Assembly: GCF_000146065.2 (NCBI RefSeq)
Contig: NC_020449.1
Coordinates: forward strand, 1,402,654-1,466,653
Reading direction: 5' to 3'
Length of the DNA stretch: 64,000 nucleotides
DNA from: Candidatus Cloacimonas acidaminovorans str. Evry
GTDB taxonomy: Bacteria; Cloacimonadota; Cloacimonadia; Cloacimonadales; Cloacimonadaceae
The notes beneath the pieces are model-generated. The model did not search any database and had not been told where the DNA came from. It saw only the letters and a list, made by a program, of their open reading frames with translations. Shown in pieces: positions 27,565-36,813 of the stretch. Position 1 is the stretch's first letter. The number at the start of each line of letters is the position of its first letter. A program made the position numbers and the translations under genes.

Positions 27565-28021
27565 TTTGGAATTAATCGGCGAAACAATAATTCCGGAATC
27601 TGAACAGGAAAAAATTGCAGAACTGATATGCTCTCAGGAAGACCCTGAACATAGTTATCAGATATGCGTTAAAACAGTGGATAGTGAAACGATGAAACAT
27701 TACAATAAACGCTATCGGGGTTTAAATGAAACGACCGATATTTTAAGTTTTATTACTGCAGATTTACCCGCTTGTGCAATTGAGGAAAGGGATGAGGAAG
27801 ATGGATTTTCCGCCAAACCGGTGCGTATTTGTGATATTATTATTGACATAAAACGGCTTTTTCAGCAAAAGGGAATTAGAACTTTAGAAGAAGAATATCG
27901 CGCTGTTTTGATACATGGTCTGTTACATTTGGTTGGTTACGATCATATCCGCAGTGCAGATGCAGAAAAAATGAACAAAAAAGAAGAATATTATTTAAAA
28001 CAGACACAAGGTGAAATATAG
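27557..28021 (+). CDS. ybeY: Endoribonuclease YbeY
   Basis: 154 residues with the zinc-binding signature HGLLHLVGYDH near residues 117-127 and the preceding TDILSF motif. YbeY takes part in 16S rRNA maturation and ribosome quality control. It overlaps the upstream gene by 8 bases; this phosphodiesterase-ybeY-corC order is common in bacteria. Confidence 0.95.
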   Translation: MNSLELIGETIIPESEQEKIAELICSQEDPEHSYQICVKTVDSETMKHYNKRYRGLNETTDILSFITADLPACAIEERDEEDGFSAKPVRICDIIIDIKRLFQQKGIRTLEEEYRAVLIHGLLHLVGYDHIRSADAEKMNKKEEYYLKQTQGEI

Positions 28022-28023
28022 CA

Positions 28024-29289
28024 GTGGATGACGGTAAGGCATTTATAATAATTGTCCTTTTTGCGTTATCAGCTTTTTTTTCCGGCTCGGAAACGGCTCT
28101 TTTTTCGCTTTCACGCATTCAGCTGAAACGCTTGGAAAATAACAATAAAAGCAGCGCAAAAAGGATTATAAAATTACTGAGCAAACCCAGACAGTTACTG
28201 ATAACTTTGCTTTTAGGCAATACTTTTGTAAACTTGGCAATTTCTTCCTTCGGAACTTTGCTGGCTTTACAAATCGGAACTAAATACGGTTATACGGAAT
28301 CATCGGTAGTAACAGTCCAAATTATAATTACTACCATTCTGATTTTGTTTTTAGGAGAAATTACCCCCAAACTGATTGCTCTTTCCAAAGCGGATAGTTT
28401 AAGTAAAATTCTTTCCCTGCCACTGCTGGGATTTCGCATAATATTTTTCCCGGCTGTATGGGTTTTGGAAAAAATAAGCGAACTTATTTCCAAAAGGAAA
28501 GCTGTAGACCAATATATAGGAACGCAATTTACGCATGAGGAATTTCATAATTTGCTGCAATCCGAAAGCAGCAGTCACAGCTTGGAAGAACACGAAAAGA
28601 AAATGCTGGTAGGTCTTTTCAGATTTAAAGAAGCGGAAATAAAAGAAATTTATGTGCCACGAGTAAAAATAACCGCTATAGAAGAAAACAAAGACCTTGA
28701 AGAACTGAAACAGGTTATTATTGACAGCGGTTATTCCCGAATTCCCGTTTATCGCGGCACTATAGATGAAATTGTCGGCATTATTTATGTAAAAGACCTG
28801 CTCTTGTATCCCGAAAAGAAAACTATTAAAGAATTGATGCGTCCCGTATGGTTCGTAACGGAAAATATGAAAGTGCAGGCATTACTAAATCAGTTCAAAC
28901 AGAAAAAATTACAGATTGCAGTTGTGGTTGATGAATATGGTGGCACAAGCGGTATAATTTCTTTGGAAGATATTCTGGAAGAAATAGTTGGCGATATCAG
29001 AGATGAATATGATAAAGATGAAATTCCGGAACTGATTAAAAAAGATGAAAATACCTATATTATAAGCGGAAATTTCAGCGTCCGACAGTTTAATGAGGAT
29101 TTTTCAACGGAAATCTCGGTGGAGGACTATGATAATATAGCTGAATTTCTGCTTGCTTATTTCAATAATGTTCCTGCTATTGGCGCAACTGCCAAATATG
29201 ATGATAAACTGGAATTTACCGTTTTGGATGCAGATGAGAAAAGCATCAAACAAATTCAGGTGAAAATCAAGCCGGGAGAATTGTCCTGA
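28024..29289 (+). CDS. CNNM/CorC-type (hemolysin C-like) membrane transporter
   Basis: 421 residues: a DUF21/CNNM membrane domain with three or four segments (1-about 150), a CBS pair (about 205-325, with VPRVKI and VVDEYGGTSGIISLEDILEEI) and a CorC/HlyC-associated C-terminal domain. The family is linked to divalent-cation (Mg/Co) transport or its regulation. It starts at a GTG two bases after ybeY, with AAGGTG upstream. Its stop overlaps the probable CTG start of the next gene. Confidence 0.9.
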   Translation: MDDGKAFIIIVLFALSAFFSGSETALFSLSRIQLKRLENNNKSSAKRIIKLLSKPRQLLITLLLGNTFVNLAISSFGTLLALQIGTKYGYTESSVVTVQIIITTILILFLGEITPKLIALSKADSLSKILSLPLLGFRIIFFPAVWVLEKISELISKRKAVDQYIGTQFTHEEFHNLLQSESSSHSLEEHEKKMLVGLFRFKEAEIKEIYVPRVKITAIEENKDLEELKQVIIDSGYSRIPVYRGTIDEIVGIIYVKDLLLYPEKKTIKELMRPVWFVTENMKVQALLNQFKQKKLQIAVVVDEYGGTSGIISLEDILEEIVGDIRDEYDKDEIPELIKKDENTYIISGNFSVRQFNEDFSTEISVEDYDNIAEFLLAYFNNVPAIGATAKYDDKLEFTVLDADEKSIKQIQVKIKPGELS

Positions 29290-29990
29290 AATACTTTTTA
29301 ACCCTATTTTTACTCTGGCACAGTATGCTAATTGCAACAACTGCAGAATACTATATGAAGGCATTAGGAATTAAACTGGTTGATATAAGTATCCAAATTA
29401 GTGAAAATGAACCGGTTATAGAAATAAAAGCCAAATCCCTAAAAGAAACAGCTATATCCCCTCAAATAAACAATATTTATCGGATTGAACATAACGGTTC
29501 CTATCAGCCCATAACCTATACCCGGGTTATCCGGCAAAAAAATGTTAATGATAAAGTTATTGTAAACTACAATCATAATAGCTCTCAAGCAACTATGATT
29601 CGCTTATCGGATAATAGCACTATCCAATATTCTATAGCTAAAAACAGCCACGATGTCTATTCTTTTCTGGCAGAAATTATAGCTGGAAGAGTGCAAACGG
29701 GAAATTATCCTATTGATGCAAACGGTATAAATTGGCAGGCAAAAGTTGTTCAGCTCGCTTCTGAAACAGTTGATACACCGCTTGGTAAATATCCTGCAAG
29801 ACATTATGAAATTACTTTCCATAATTTAACAGAGAAAAAGATGCCCTATATAGATATGGTAACCTTCAATATGCTGCAGGAAAATAATAAACTGAACCTG
29901 TGGGTTTATAACAATCAATACGCCGTGAAAGCAACTTTTAAAAAGAAAGGACTCTCGTCCTGTTGGGAATTGGTAAATATCAAAAAATGA
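29286..29990 (+). CDS. DUF3108-like secreted protein, probable CTG start
   Basis: About 234 residues. The first in-frame ATG (29325) would leave no signal peptide. Extending upstream gives a hydrophobic leader (KYFLTLFLLWHSMLIATTA) whose natural start is a CTG at 29286, seven bases after GGGAG (29274-29278). That start overlaps the previous stop as CTGA, exactly like the ATGA junctions elsewhere in this run. The body is a beta-rich periplasmic protein with IYRIEHNGSYQ and the ending FKKKGLSSCWELVNI. DUF3108-type members are of unknown function. The family call is moderate. Confidence 0.65.
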   Translation: MKYFLTLFLLWHSMLIATTAEYYMKALGIKLVDISIQISENEPVIEIKAKSLKETAISPQINNIYRIEHNGSYQPITYTRVIRQKNVNDKVIVNYNHNSSQATMIRLSDNSTIQYSIAKNSHDVYSFLAEIIAGRVQTGNYPIDANGINWQAKVVQLASETVDTPLGKYPARHYEITFHNLTEKKMPYIDMVTFNMLQENNKLNLWVYNNQYAVKATFKKKGLSSCWELVNIKK

Positions 29991-30343
29991 AATTCTTTCG
30001 GACTATTTACCCCACTCTTATTTGGTTTTGCCTCATCTGGATTTTATCATCTCTGCCTTCTCAACATATTCCATCCGTAAATATTATCGGTTTTGATAAA
30101 CTGGAACATATAGGTATTTATGCTATTTTGGGCTGTTTGCTTGGATACTGGCTAATATTTAAGGACTGGAAATTAACAACTGTCATCCTAATTTATGTGT
30201 TTCTTTTGTTGCTTGCTGGTTTGGATGAATACCATCAGAATTTTATTCCTGGGCGCGATGTTTCCCTATATGATTTTATGGCAAATTCTACCGGAATCAT
30301 AATCGGCTTTTTATTTTACCTGCATAAATATGATAGAAGTTGA
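29987..30343 (+). CDS. VanZ-like small membrane protein
   Basis: About 118 residues from the ATG at 29987, which overlaps the previous stop (ATGA). It has four membrane segments and the VanZ-family features FDKLEHIGIYAILG and LDEYHQNFIPGRDVSLYDFMANSTGIIIG. VanZ-domain proteins are often of unknown function; the name comes from low-level teicoplanin resistance. It is embedded in an envelope-biogenesis operon. Confidence 0.85.
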   Translation: MKFFRTIYPTLIWFCLIWILSSLPSQHIPSVNIIGFDKLEHIGIYAILGCLLGYWLIFKDWKLTTVILIYVFLLLLAGLDEYHQNFIPGRDVSLYDFMANSTGIIIGFLFYLHKYDRS

Positions 30344-31046
30344 AAAGCTCTGCGTTTCTCTGAATGATAGAGAAATTTTGGTGGATATCAGTTTCACGCT
30401 TGATAATGGCAATAATTTGGTTATTTTGGGTCGTAGCGGTAGCGGAAAAACTGTTTTAATCAAAACCCTGCTGGGCATTTATTTTCCTGTTTCCGGCAGT
30501 GTAGTTATTGATGGAATAGATATTCACCGCTCTTCGGAAGACCAAAGGAAAACAACTAAAAAACGCTTTGCGATGGTTTTCCAAAATGCTGCTTTACTTG
30601 ATTCCTTTACCGTTCTGCAAAATGTTGCTTTGCCACTTTATGAACGCGGAGAAAAAGATACCGCTCTGATTAAAGATAGGGTTCATAAATGCCTGCAAAT
30701 GGTTGGACTGGAAAATACCGTAAACCTATATCCTGCCCAGCTTAGTGGTGGCATGCGCAAAAGAATTGGCATTGCCAGAGCTTTGGTTTATGAGCCGAAT
30801 TATATTATTTTTGATGAACCTGTTTCTGGACTGGACCCTATTACTTCCCGAGAAATTATGTATTACATCACCCGCATTGTGGAAACTGCTTCCGCTACTT
30901 TGATAACCATAACCCATGAACTGAAAGATATTCAGACAATTGCCAATCAGGTTTTATTTTTGAATGAAGGCAGGGTTATTTTCAACGGAAAAACAAGTGA
31001 CTTATACCAATCACCTAATCCCCTCGTGCAAGAATATTTACAATGA
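30330..31046 (+). CDS. ABC transporter ATP-binding protein (MlaF-like)
   Basis: 238 residues with Walker A GRSGSGKT (34-41), Q-loop VFQNAALLDSFTVLQNV, signature LSGGMRKRIGIARAL and Walker B YIIFDEPVSGLDP. The FQNAALLDSFTVxxNVALPL block and SGGMRKR are characteristic of the Mla/Mkl phospholipid-transport ATPases. The permease (MlaE) and MCE protein are not adjacent, so the partner lies elsewhere or the assignment is loose. It overlaps the VanZ-like gene by 14 bases. Confidence 0.85.
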   Translation: MIEVEKLCVSLNDREILVDISFTLDNGNNLVILGRSGSGKTVLIKTLLGIYFPVSGSVVIDGIDIHRSSEDQRKTTKKRFAMVFQNAALLDSFTVLQNVALPLYERGEKDTALIKDRVHKCLQMVGLENTVNLYPAQLSGGMRKRIGIARALVYEPNYIIFDEPVSGLDPITSREIMYYITRIVETASATLITITHELKDIQTIANQVLFLNEGRVIFNGKTSDLYQSPNPLVQEYLQ

Positions 31047-31567
31047 ATATCCACAATAAATCAAAACTCACTCAACTGGCTTTTTACACGGCTTTAGCAG
31101 CTTCTATTCATATTGTGGAAGACCTTATAATGCGAATGTTGCCTCTTCCTTTTCTGCGAGTCGGTTTTTCCAATATCGTTATTCTCTATCTTATTTGTCA
31201 CAATAGAATTGGAGAAGCATTTATAGTTAACATCAGTAAAACCATATTAAGTGGAATTGTTACCCTCACTTTGCTCAGTCCTTCTACTTTGTTATCTTTA
31301 ACTGCAGGTATTTCTGCCATTATTGTTATGTTTTTAGTGCGTTGTCTGCATTTGGGACTTGGGATTTACGGCATCAGTATTTGTGGAGCTATTGCCCATA
31401 ATCTTACACAGTTAGCTATGGTTCGTGCCATTTTAATTCACAGTGATAAAGTTTTTGTATTGACACCAATCCTGCTCTCAATTGCCTTGATTAGCGGTAG
31501 CATAATTGCTTACTTAACTTTATATATAGACAGGAAAAGCGAAAAAGCCGAAATTAAAGAAAGATGA
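31043..31567 (+). CDS. Gx transporter / heptaprenyl diphosphate synthase component I family
   Basis: 174 residues with five or six membrane segments. It has the family features IVEDLIMRMLPLPFLRVGFS NIVILYL near the N-terminus and GAIAHNLTQLAMVRAIL later. The family has been annotated both as HepS component I-like and as a small S-component-like transporter; the transported compound is unknown. It overlaps the ATPase gene as ATGA and is coupled the same way to the PBP1A gene. Confidence 0.78.
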   Translation: MNIHNKSKLTQLAFYTALAASIHIVEDLIMRMLPLPFLRVGFSNIVILYLICHNRIGEAFIVNISKTILSGIVTLTLLSPSTLLSLTAGISAIIVMFLVRCLHLGLGIYGISICGAIAHNLTQLAMVRAILIHSDKVFVLTPILLSIALISGSIIAYLTLYIDRKSEKAEIKER

Positions 31568-33612
31568 AAGCCAGCACTAAAGAGAAATTATATAGCGTCC
31601 TGAAATATCTGTGGTTTGCCTTTTGCTTCATTACAGGTATTTTTGTAGGCGCTTTATGGTTTTACCACGATAGTTTACCTCCCACCAGTGAACTGAGAAA
31701 TTATACTCTCCGTTCTGGTTCTGAGGTTTATGACCGAAATGGTAAAATGGTTTATCTTTTTGCCTTTGAAAAACGCAAGCTGGTTTCCCTAAAAGAACTT
31801 CCCCAATATCTGATAGATGCTCTAATAATTACGGAAGACAAACATTTCTATCATCATTTCGGAATTGATATTTTAGGTAATATTCGTGCTTTGGCTGTAG
31901 ATATTGTGCGTCTGGATTTTTCGCAAGGTGCAAGCACTATCACACAACAAATGGCACGCAATATGTTTCTTACTTTAGATAAACGCCTTTCACGCAAGCT
32001 GAAGGAAATTATTTTAGCACTAAGAATTGAACGGGAATTTACCAAGGATGAAATCCTGGAGATTTATTTCAATAAAATCTTTTGGGGCGGACAAATTCAC
32101 GGTGTGGAAACAGCTTCTTTATACTATTTTGGTAAACATGCACGCGACTTAACCTTGGCAGAATCAGCCGCATTAGTGGGAATGATTCAACGTCCCAATT
32201 ATTATAACCCCGCGAAACACCCCGAAAGATTAATTGAAAGACGGAATATGATTTTAGGAAAGATGCTGAAGGCAAAAAAAATAACCCAGGAAGAATATAA
32301 TGAGGCAGTCGCTTCCAAAATAACAGGTGACCGTAGTTCTCTGCAACAATATTCTACTGATTATTACATTGAACATATTCGTTTGTATCTGGAACGCAAA
32401 TATGGCACGGAAAAACTTTTTGAAGGCGGATTAAAGATTTACACTCCAATGGATGTTGACCTTTCCGTTTATGCCGATTCTGTTTTGAATCGCTATCTTT
32501 CTAATGTTGAAAAAGGTTATCCTGCTTCTATGCGTTATGACAGTGTTCCTAAAAACAGTGTGGATATCAATACCCGTTATCTGCAAGGTGGTATCCTATT
32601 AATGGAAAATAGTACCGGACAGGTTTTAGCGATGCTTGGAGGCAGAAATTTCACGCACAGTAAATTTAACCGCATTACTCAGGCAAAAAGACAACCCGGA
32701 AGTGCTATTAAACCAACTTATTATACGGCAGCAATTGAAAAGGGATATACTCCAGCTACAGTTATTAACGATGCACCTATAACTTTAACAGGGGGCAATG
32801 GAAAGGATTGGACTCCTCAAAATTTCAGCCGTAAATATTACGGACCTTCAAGAATGCGAACTGCAATCACCTATTCTTACAATGTTTGGGCAGTTAAAAC
32901 CGTTATGGACCTCGGACTGGATGTTGTTAATGATGCTTTTCGGCGTTTTGGAATTGATGCCAAAGCAGAGGACTATTCAGCTGCTCTTGGCGCTTATGAA
33001 GTTACCCCTATCAATCTGATTTCCGCTTTCACAACTTTTCCCAATAACGGTTTCCGCACAAAACCCGTGTTTATTACCAAAGTGGAAGATGTAAATGGAA
33101 AAGTTCTGGAACGCAGTAGTACTGCAAAATATGATGTTACCACTCCCCAAGTTGCTTTTATAATGACCTCTTTGCTGCAATCAGTAGTCACTTCCGGAAC
33201 GGGAGCTGCTGCCAGAAACAATTATTATTGGCAGGCAGCAGGAAAAACAGGAACTTCCAGTGATCATCGTGATGCTTGGTTTATTGGCTTTAACCGTAAA
33301 TATACTTTAGGCATTTGGAACGGCTTTGATAACAATGCTGCCATTTCTGCCAGTGCAAGTTGTGCTCCTATTTGGGGTCAAATTATGACCAAGGCAATTC
33401 GTAACGAAAATAAAGGACGCCTACCTAAAAGTGATGATCCCCGCTATAGTTTTGTAGTTCCGGATAAAATTGTGAAGAGAACTATCAATCCTAAAACCGG
33501 TTTTGTTTCGGAATATGGCATTGAAGAATACTTTATTGAGGATAATATTCCGCCTGCTCGTTCCGATACTTTAAGCTATAATTATTATCCCACCCGTTGG
33601 GAAAATCCCTAA
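31564..33612 (+). CDS. Class A penicillin-binding protein (PBP1A type)
   Basis: 682 residues. A membrane anchor (about 12-33) leads into a GT51 glycosyltransferase domain, with EDKHFYHHFGID and GASTITQQMARN, and KDEILEIYFNKIFWG further on. The transpeptidase domain follows with KRQPGSAIKPTYYTAAI (the SxxK serine), SYN and GKTGTSSDHRDAWFIG (KTG). It polymerises and cross-links peptidoglycan in the periplasm. The start is an ATGA overlap with the upstream gene. Confidence 0.95.
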   Translation: MKASTKEKLYSVLKYLWFAFCFITGIFVGALWFYHDSLPPTSELRNYTLRSGSEVYDRNGKMVYLFAFEKRKLVSLKELPQYLIDALIITEDKHFYHHFGIDILGNIRALAVDIVRLDFSQGASTITQQMARNMFLTLDKRLSRKLKEIILALRIEREFTKDEILEIYFNKIFWGGQIHGVETASLYYFGKHARDLTLAESAALVGMIQRPNYYNPAKHPERLIERRNMILGKMLKAKKITQEEYNEAVASKITGDRSSLQQYSTDYYIEHIRLYLERKYGTEKLFEGGLKIYTPMDVDLSVYADSVLNRYLSNVEKGYPASMRYDSVPKNSVDINTRYLQGGILLMENSTGQVLAMLGGRNFTHSKFNRITQAKRQPGSAIKPTYYTAAIEKGYTPATVINDAPITLTGGNGKDWTPQNFSRKYYGPSRMRTAITYSYNVWAVKTVMDLGLDVVNDAFRRFGIDAKAEDYSAALGAYEVTPINLISAFTTFPNNGFRTKPVFITKVEDVNGKVLERSSTAKYDVTTPQVAFIMTSLLQSVVTSGTGAAARNNYYWQAAGKTGTSSDHRDAWFIGFNRKYTLGIWNGFDNNAAISASASCAPIWGQIMTKAIRNENKGRLPKSDDPRYSFVVPDKIVKRTINPKTGFVSEYGIEEYFIEDNIPPARSDTLSYNYYPTRWENP

Positions 33613-33630
33613 TATGAAGGAAAGTTAAGA

Positions 33631-34800
33631 GTGTATAACATTCTTTTTTATATTCTCTGTGTGCTTGTTTCAACGGGTTGCATAACCTATCTTGTTTTAT
33701 GTATCCGTTTCGTGTATGGTTTTAAGCACTATAAACCCGTTTTCAGTTTTAAAAAAAGGACAGTGAGTGTGGTTATTGCTGCCCGTAATGAAGCTAAGAA
33801 CTTACAGGATTTATTGCTGTGTTTGCTCAATCAGGATTATCCCTCAGAGCTTTTTGAGGTTATATTAGCCGATGATGATTCTGAAGATGAAACCGCGGAG
33901 GTAGCAAACAAGTATATTGAAGCAGGTCTAAATTTACATTATTTGAAAATTACGGGACGGGAAAATGTCCTTTCCCCCAAAAAGAAAGCTCTGGAAGATG
34001 CTGTTTATACTGCCCAGGGAGAAATTATTCTTTCAACTGATGCAGATTGTATTGTTCCGACTACCTGGATTTCTTCTATGGTCTCTCTCTTTACAGATGA
34101 TGTTTCTATGGTTGCAGGTTATTCCAGAACTTTGCTTCCCGATTGGAAGAAGGCATCTCTCGTGCAAAAATATGAACATTTGGATTATGCTTTATCCTAT
34201 ATAGCTTTAGCGGGTTGTTATACAATTGGTAAAAGTTGGGCATGTGTAGGACAAAATTTAGCTTACAGACGTTCTGCTTTTTATGATGTAGGGGGCTTTA
34301 GTAAAATAAAACATTTGCTTTCAGGGGATGATGTAAATTTACTGCAGTTAATGCGTAATAAGGGTTATAAAATTATTTTCAATTTCTCACCTTCCAGTTT
34401 TGTTTATACTCAGCCGATTCAATCCTGGAAACAACTAATCAATAAACGCAGTCGTTGGACTTCCAATATGAAATACCAGCTGAAGTTCAATCCGGAGTTC
34501 TATTTTATTCTATTTTCGCTTGCCTGTTTATATTGGGGCGGGTTGATAATGCTGTTTTTTAATTATAAATTAGCTTTGTTTATTTTGGCTTACCGCATTA
34601 TTATAGAAAACATCATTTTCAATTTTCCCCGTTCGCGTTTTGGAATTACGAAAGAAATAATGAAGTTTTATCCTGTGTGGCTAATTATTCAGAGTTTTTT
34701 TCTGGTGTTTACAATGATACTGGGTCAGTTCAATATTTTTGTGTGGCACGGCAAAAGACCCAACAATAAAAGGAATAAAAATGCAAACCGTAATCTTTGA
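33631..34800 (+). CDS. Family 2 glycosyltransferase, membrane-bound
   Basis: 389 residues with a GTG start after GAAGGAAAG. One N-terminal membrane segment precedes a GT-A domain with VVIAARNEAKNL, ADDDSEDET, STDADC (the DxD) and GDDVNL. An RSRW motif (the QxxRW counterpart) and two or three C-terminal membrane segments follow. This is the layout of processive or lipid-linked GT2 enzymes. The acceptor and sugar are unknown. Its last 20 bases overlap the next gene. Confidence 0.88.
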   Translation: MYNILFYILCVLVSTGCITYLVLCIRFVYGFKHYKPVFSFKKRTVSVVIAARNEAKNLQDLLLCLLNQDYPSELFEVILADDDSEDETAEVANKYIEAGLNLHYLKITGRENVLSPKKKALEDAVYTAQGEIILSTDADCIVPTTWISSMVSLFTDDVSMVAGYSRTLLPDWKKASLVQKYEHLDYALSYIALAGCYTIGKSWACVGQNLAYRRSAFYDVGGFSKIKHLLSGDDVNLLQLMRNKGYKIIFNFSPSSFVYTQPIQSWKQLINKRSRWTSNMKYQLKFNPEFYFILFSLACLYWGGLIMLFFNYKLALFILAYRIIIENIIFNFPRSRFGITKEIMKFYPVWLIIQSFFLVFTMILGQFNIFVWHGKRPNNKRNKNANRNL

Positions 34801-35974
34801 TGATGATGCACTATCCAATCTTTATCCTTTAACTTTAAACAGAAGTATTGGAGACCTGCGTTGTGGAATAACTAAATTGCGTCAACGCTTAGAGAGTATT
34901 TTTTGCGATTCGGAAGAGACCTGTGTGATTATAGCTGAAAATCTTGTTCCGTTATACCAAGAAAGGCATCCCGATTGGATAATCAATTCTGCCGTAAGAG
35001 GAGAAAAACTTTATTTGAATTCCCGGATTGTTATCACTGCTGATGCTGTGGAACAAATACAAAAACTTGATTTCGGTTCCTGTTTATATGCAGGACAGAA
35101 CATTGTAGCTATAAAGGTGAAGGATACTTCTATTTTTCCTGATGTAGCTAAACTGAAGAAAAAACTCTGCAACATTAAACTCTACAACTGCCTTGCAGAT
35201 ATCATTCAAGATAATTCCAGAATGCTTATGCGGGATTATCATCTCCATTTTTATGATGGCGAAAATTACTTTGAAACCGAACCGGGAGTTACTGTTTTGC
35301 ATCCTTACAATGTTTGGGTGGGCGAAGGAGCGGAATTTTCACCGGGTGTAATTTTGGATGCTTCGGAAGGACCTGTTGTAATTGATACGGGAGCACGTAT
35401 AATGGCTAATGCTGTTCTTTGCGGTCCTGTTTATTTAGGTAAAAAATCTCTCGTTAAGATTGGTGCTAAAATTTACGGGGGCACTTCCATCGGACCCGTT
35501 TGTAAAGTGGGTGGAGAGGTTGAAGGAACAATTTTTCAGGGTTATAGTAATAAGCAACATGACGGTTTTTTAGGGCATTCCTATATCGGTGAATGGGTAA
35601 ATATAGGTGCCGATACCAATAATAGTGACCTGAAAAATACTTACAAGACCGTAGCTTATTATTCCTATACCCATAAAGCTAAAATTGACTCCGGAAATCA
35701 ATTTTTAGGTTGCATAATTGGAGACCACAGCAAAACAGGTATTAATTGCAGTATCAATACCGGAACTGTAATCGGCATTGGGTGTAATCTTTACGGACCG
35801 AATTTAATTCGTGATTTTATTCCCGATTTTTCCTGGGGAGAAGCAGAAAAATTAGAAAAATACCGTTTCCAGGAGTTTTGTGAAACGGCAGAAATAGTTA
35901 AACAGCGGCGTAATTTAAGCTTCACCGCAACTGAAAAAGAACTGTATAAAAATATATATAATATGAGGATATAA
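34781..35974 (+). CDS. GlmU-like putative sugar nucleotidyltransferase
   Basis: About 397 residues starting at the ATG at 34781, behind AAAGGAAT. It has an N-terminal nucleotidyltransferase-like domain (TVIFDDDALSNLYPLTLNRS, the NTP_transf_4 type) and a left-handed beta-helix with hexapeptide repeats (about 175-345), including GCIIGDHSKTGINCSINTG. It probably makes or transfers a sugar nucleotide for envelope glycans; the exact reaction is not readable. It overlaps the glycosyltransferase upstream and abuts ricT. Confidence 0.82.
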   Translation: MQTVIFDDDALSNLYPLTLNRSIGDLRCGITKLRQRLESIFCDSEETCVIIAENLVPLYQERHPDWIINSAVRGEKLYLNSRIVITADAVEQIQKLDFGSCLYAGQNIVAIKVKDTSIFPDVAKLKKKLCNIKLYNCLADIIQDNSRMLMRDYHLHFYDGENYFETEPGVTVLHPYNVWVGEGAEFSPGVILDASEGPVVIDTGARIMANAVLCGPVYLGKKSLVKIGAKIYGGTSIGPVCKVGGEVEGTIFQGYSNKQHDGFLGHSYIGEWVNIGADTNNSDLKNTYKTVAYYSYTHKAKIDSGNQFLGCIIGDHSKTGINCSINTGTVIGIGCNLYGPNLIRDFIPDFSWGEAEKLEKYRFQEFCETAEIVKQRRNLSFTATEKELYKNIYNMRI

Positions 35975-36813
35975 TGCCGGACTTTATAGAAGTGATATTT
36001 AGAACGGGACGAATTGGCTATTACCAAAATACCAAGGGCTTGAATATTCAACCCGAAGACATTATTGTAGTAGAAGTGGAAAGGGGTGACGATATAGCTC
36101 AGGTAATTCATCTGGGCATCAATGAAGAAGAATTGGATGCTCAGGTTTTAACAGGAAAAACATTAAGTATCCGACGCCAGGCAAATTCGGAAGACCTGGA
36201 AAAAATGAAAAATCTCAGTTATGAAGAGGATAAAGCCGCTAAGACCTTTCTGGGTGTTCTGGACCATTACCCTTTTGAAATGAAACTGATTGAAACAATT
36301 TACCAGTTTGACGGTAATAAATTAACCTTTTTCTTCACTGCAGATGGCAGAATTGATTTTAGAAACTTTGTTCGGGAATTGGCTAATATTTTTAAAACCC
36401 GCATTGAACTTCATCAAACAACGGGTAGAGATGAAGCACGTCGTTTAGGTGGTTTTGGAATGTGCGGGAAACAATATTGTTGCGGCAGTTTTTTAAAACG
36501 CTTCAATCAGGTTACCATCAAAATGGCTAAAGACCAAAATCTGGCAGGTAATTTAACCAAAATTTCCGGACCTTGCGGGCGTTTGCTTTGCTGTTTAAAT
36601 TTTGAAGAGGATTTTTATGTGGAAGAAGCCAAGGGTTTTCCTTTAGTTGGCACCTTAGTTACCTATCAGAATACAAAAATGATGGTTTTCCGTCTTAATG
36701 TTTTAGCCAAAAAAGTGATGCTTGCCAGTGAGGAAGGTATAATTCAAGAAATTGATTTAGATGAATTTTCCCGTCTTCCGGTTATTAGTGTTCCCATCCT
36801 GGAAGAATGCTAA
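35974..36813 (+). CDS. PSP1-domain protein (RicT/YaaT-like)
   Basis: 279 residues with the PSP1 domain and the Cys-rich core GGFGMCGKQYCCGSFL...GPCGRLLCCLNFE (about 155-212). In Bacillus, RicT/YaaT joins RicA and RicF in an iron-sulfur complex that promotes RNA processing. Partners are not seen here. The start overlaps the previous stop by one base and the end overlaps rlmN by seven, so coupled expression with RNA-modification genes is likely. Confidence 0.9.
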   Translation: MPDFIEVIFRTGRIGYYQNTKGLNIQPEDIIVVEVERGDDIAQVIHLGINEEELDAQVLTGKTLSIRRQANSEDLEKMKNLSYEEDKAAKTFLGVLDHYPFEMKLIETIYQFDGNKLTFFFTADGRIDFRNFVRELANIFKTRIELHQTTGRDEARRLGGFGMCGKQYCCGSFLKRFNQVTIKMAKDQNLAGNLTKISGPCGRLLCCLNFEEDFYVEEAKGFPLVGTLVTYQNTKMMVFRLNVLAKKVMLASEEGIIQEIDLDEFSRLPVISVPILEEC

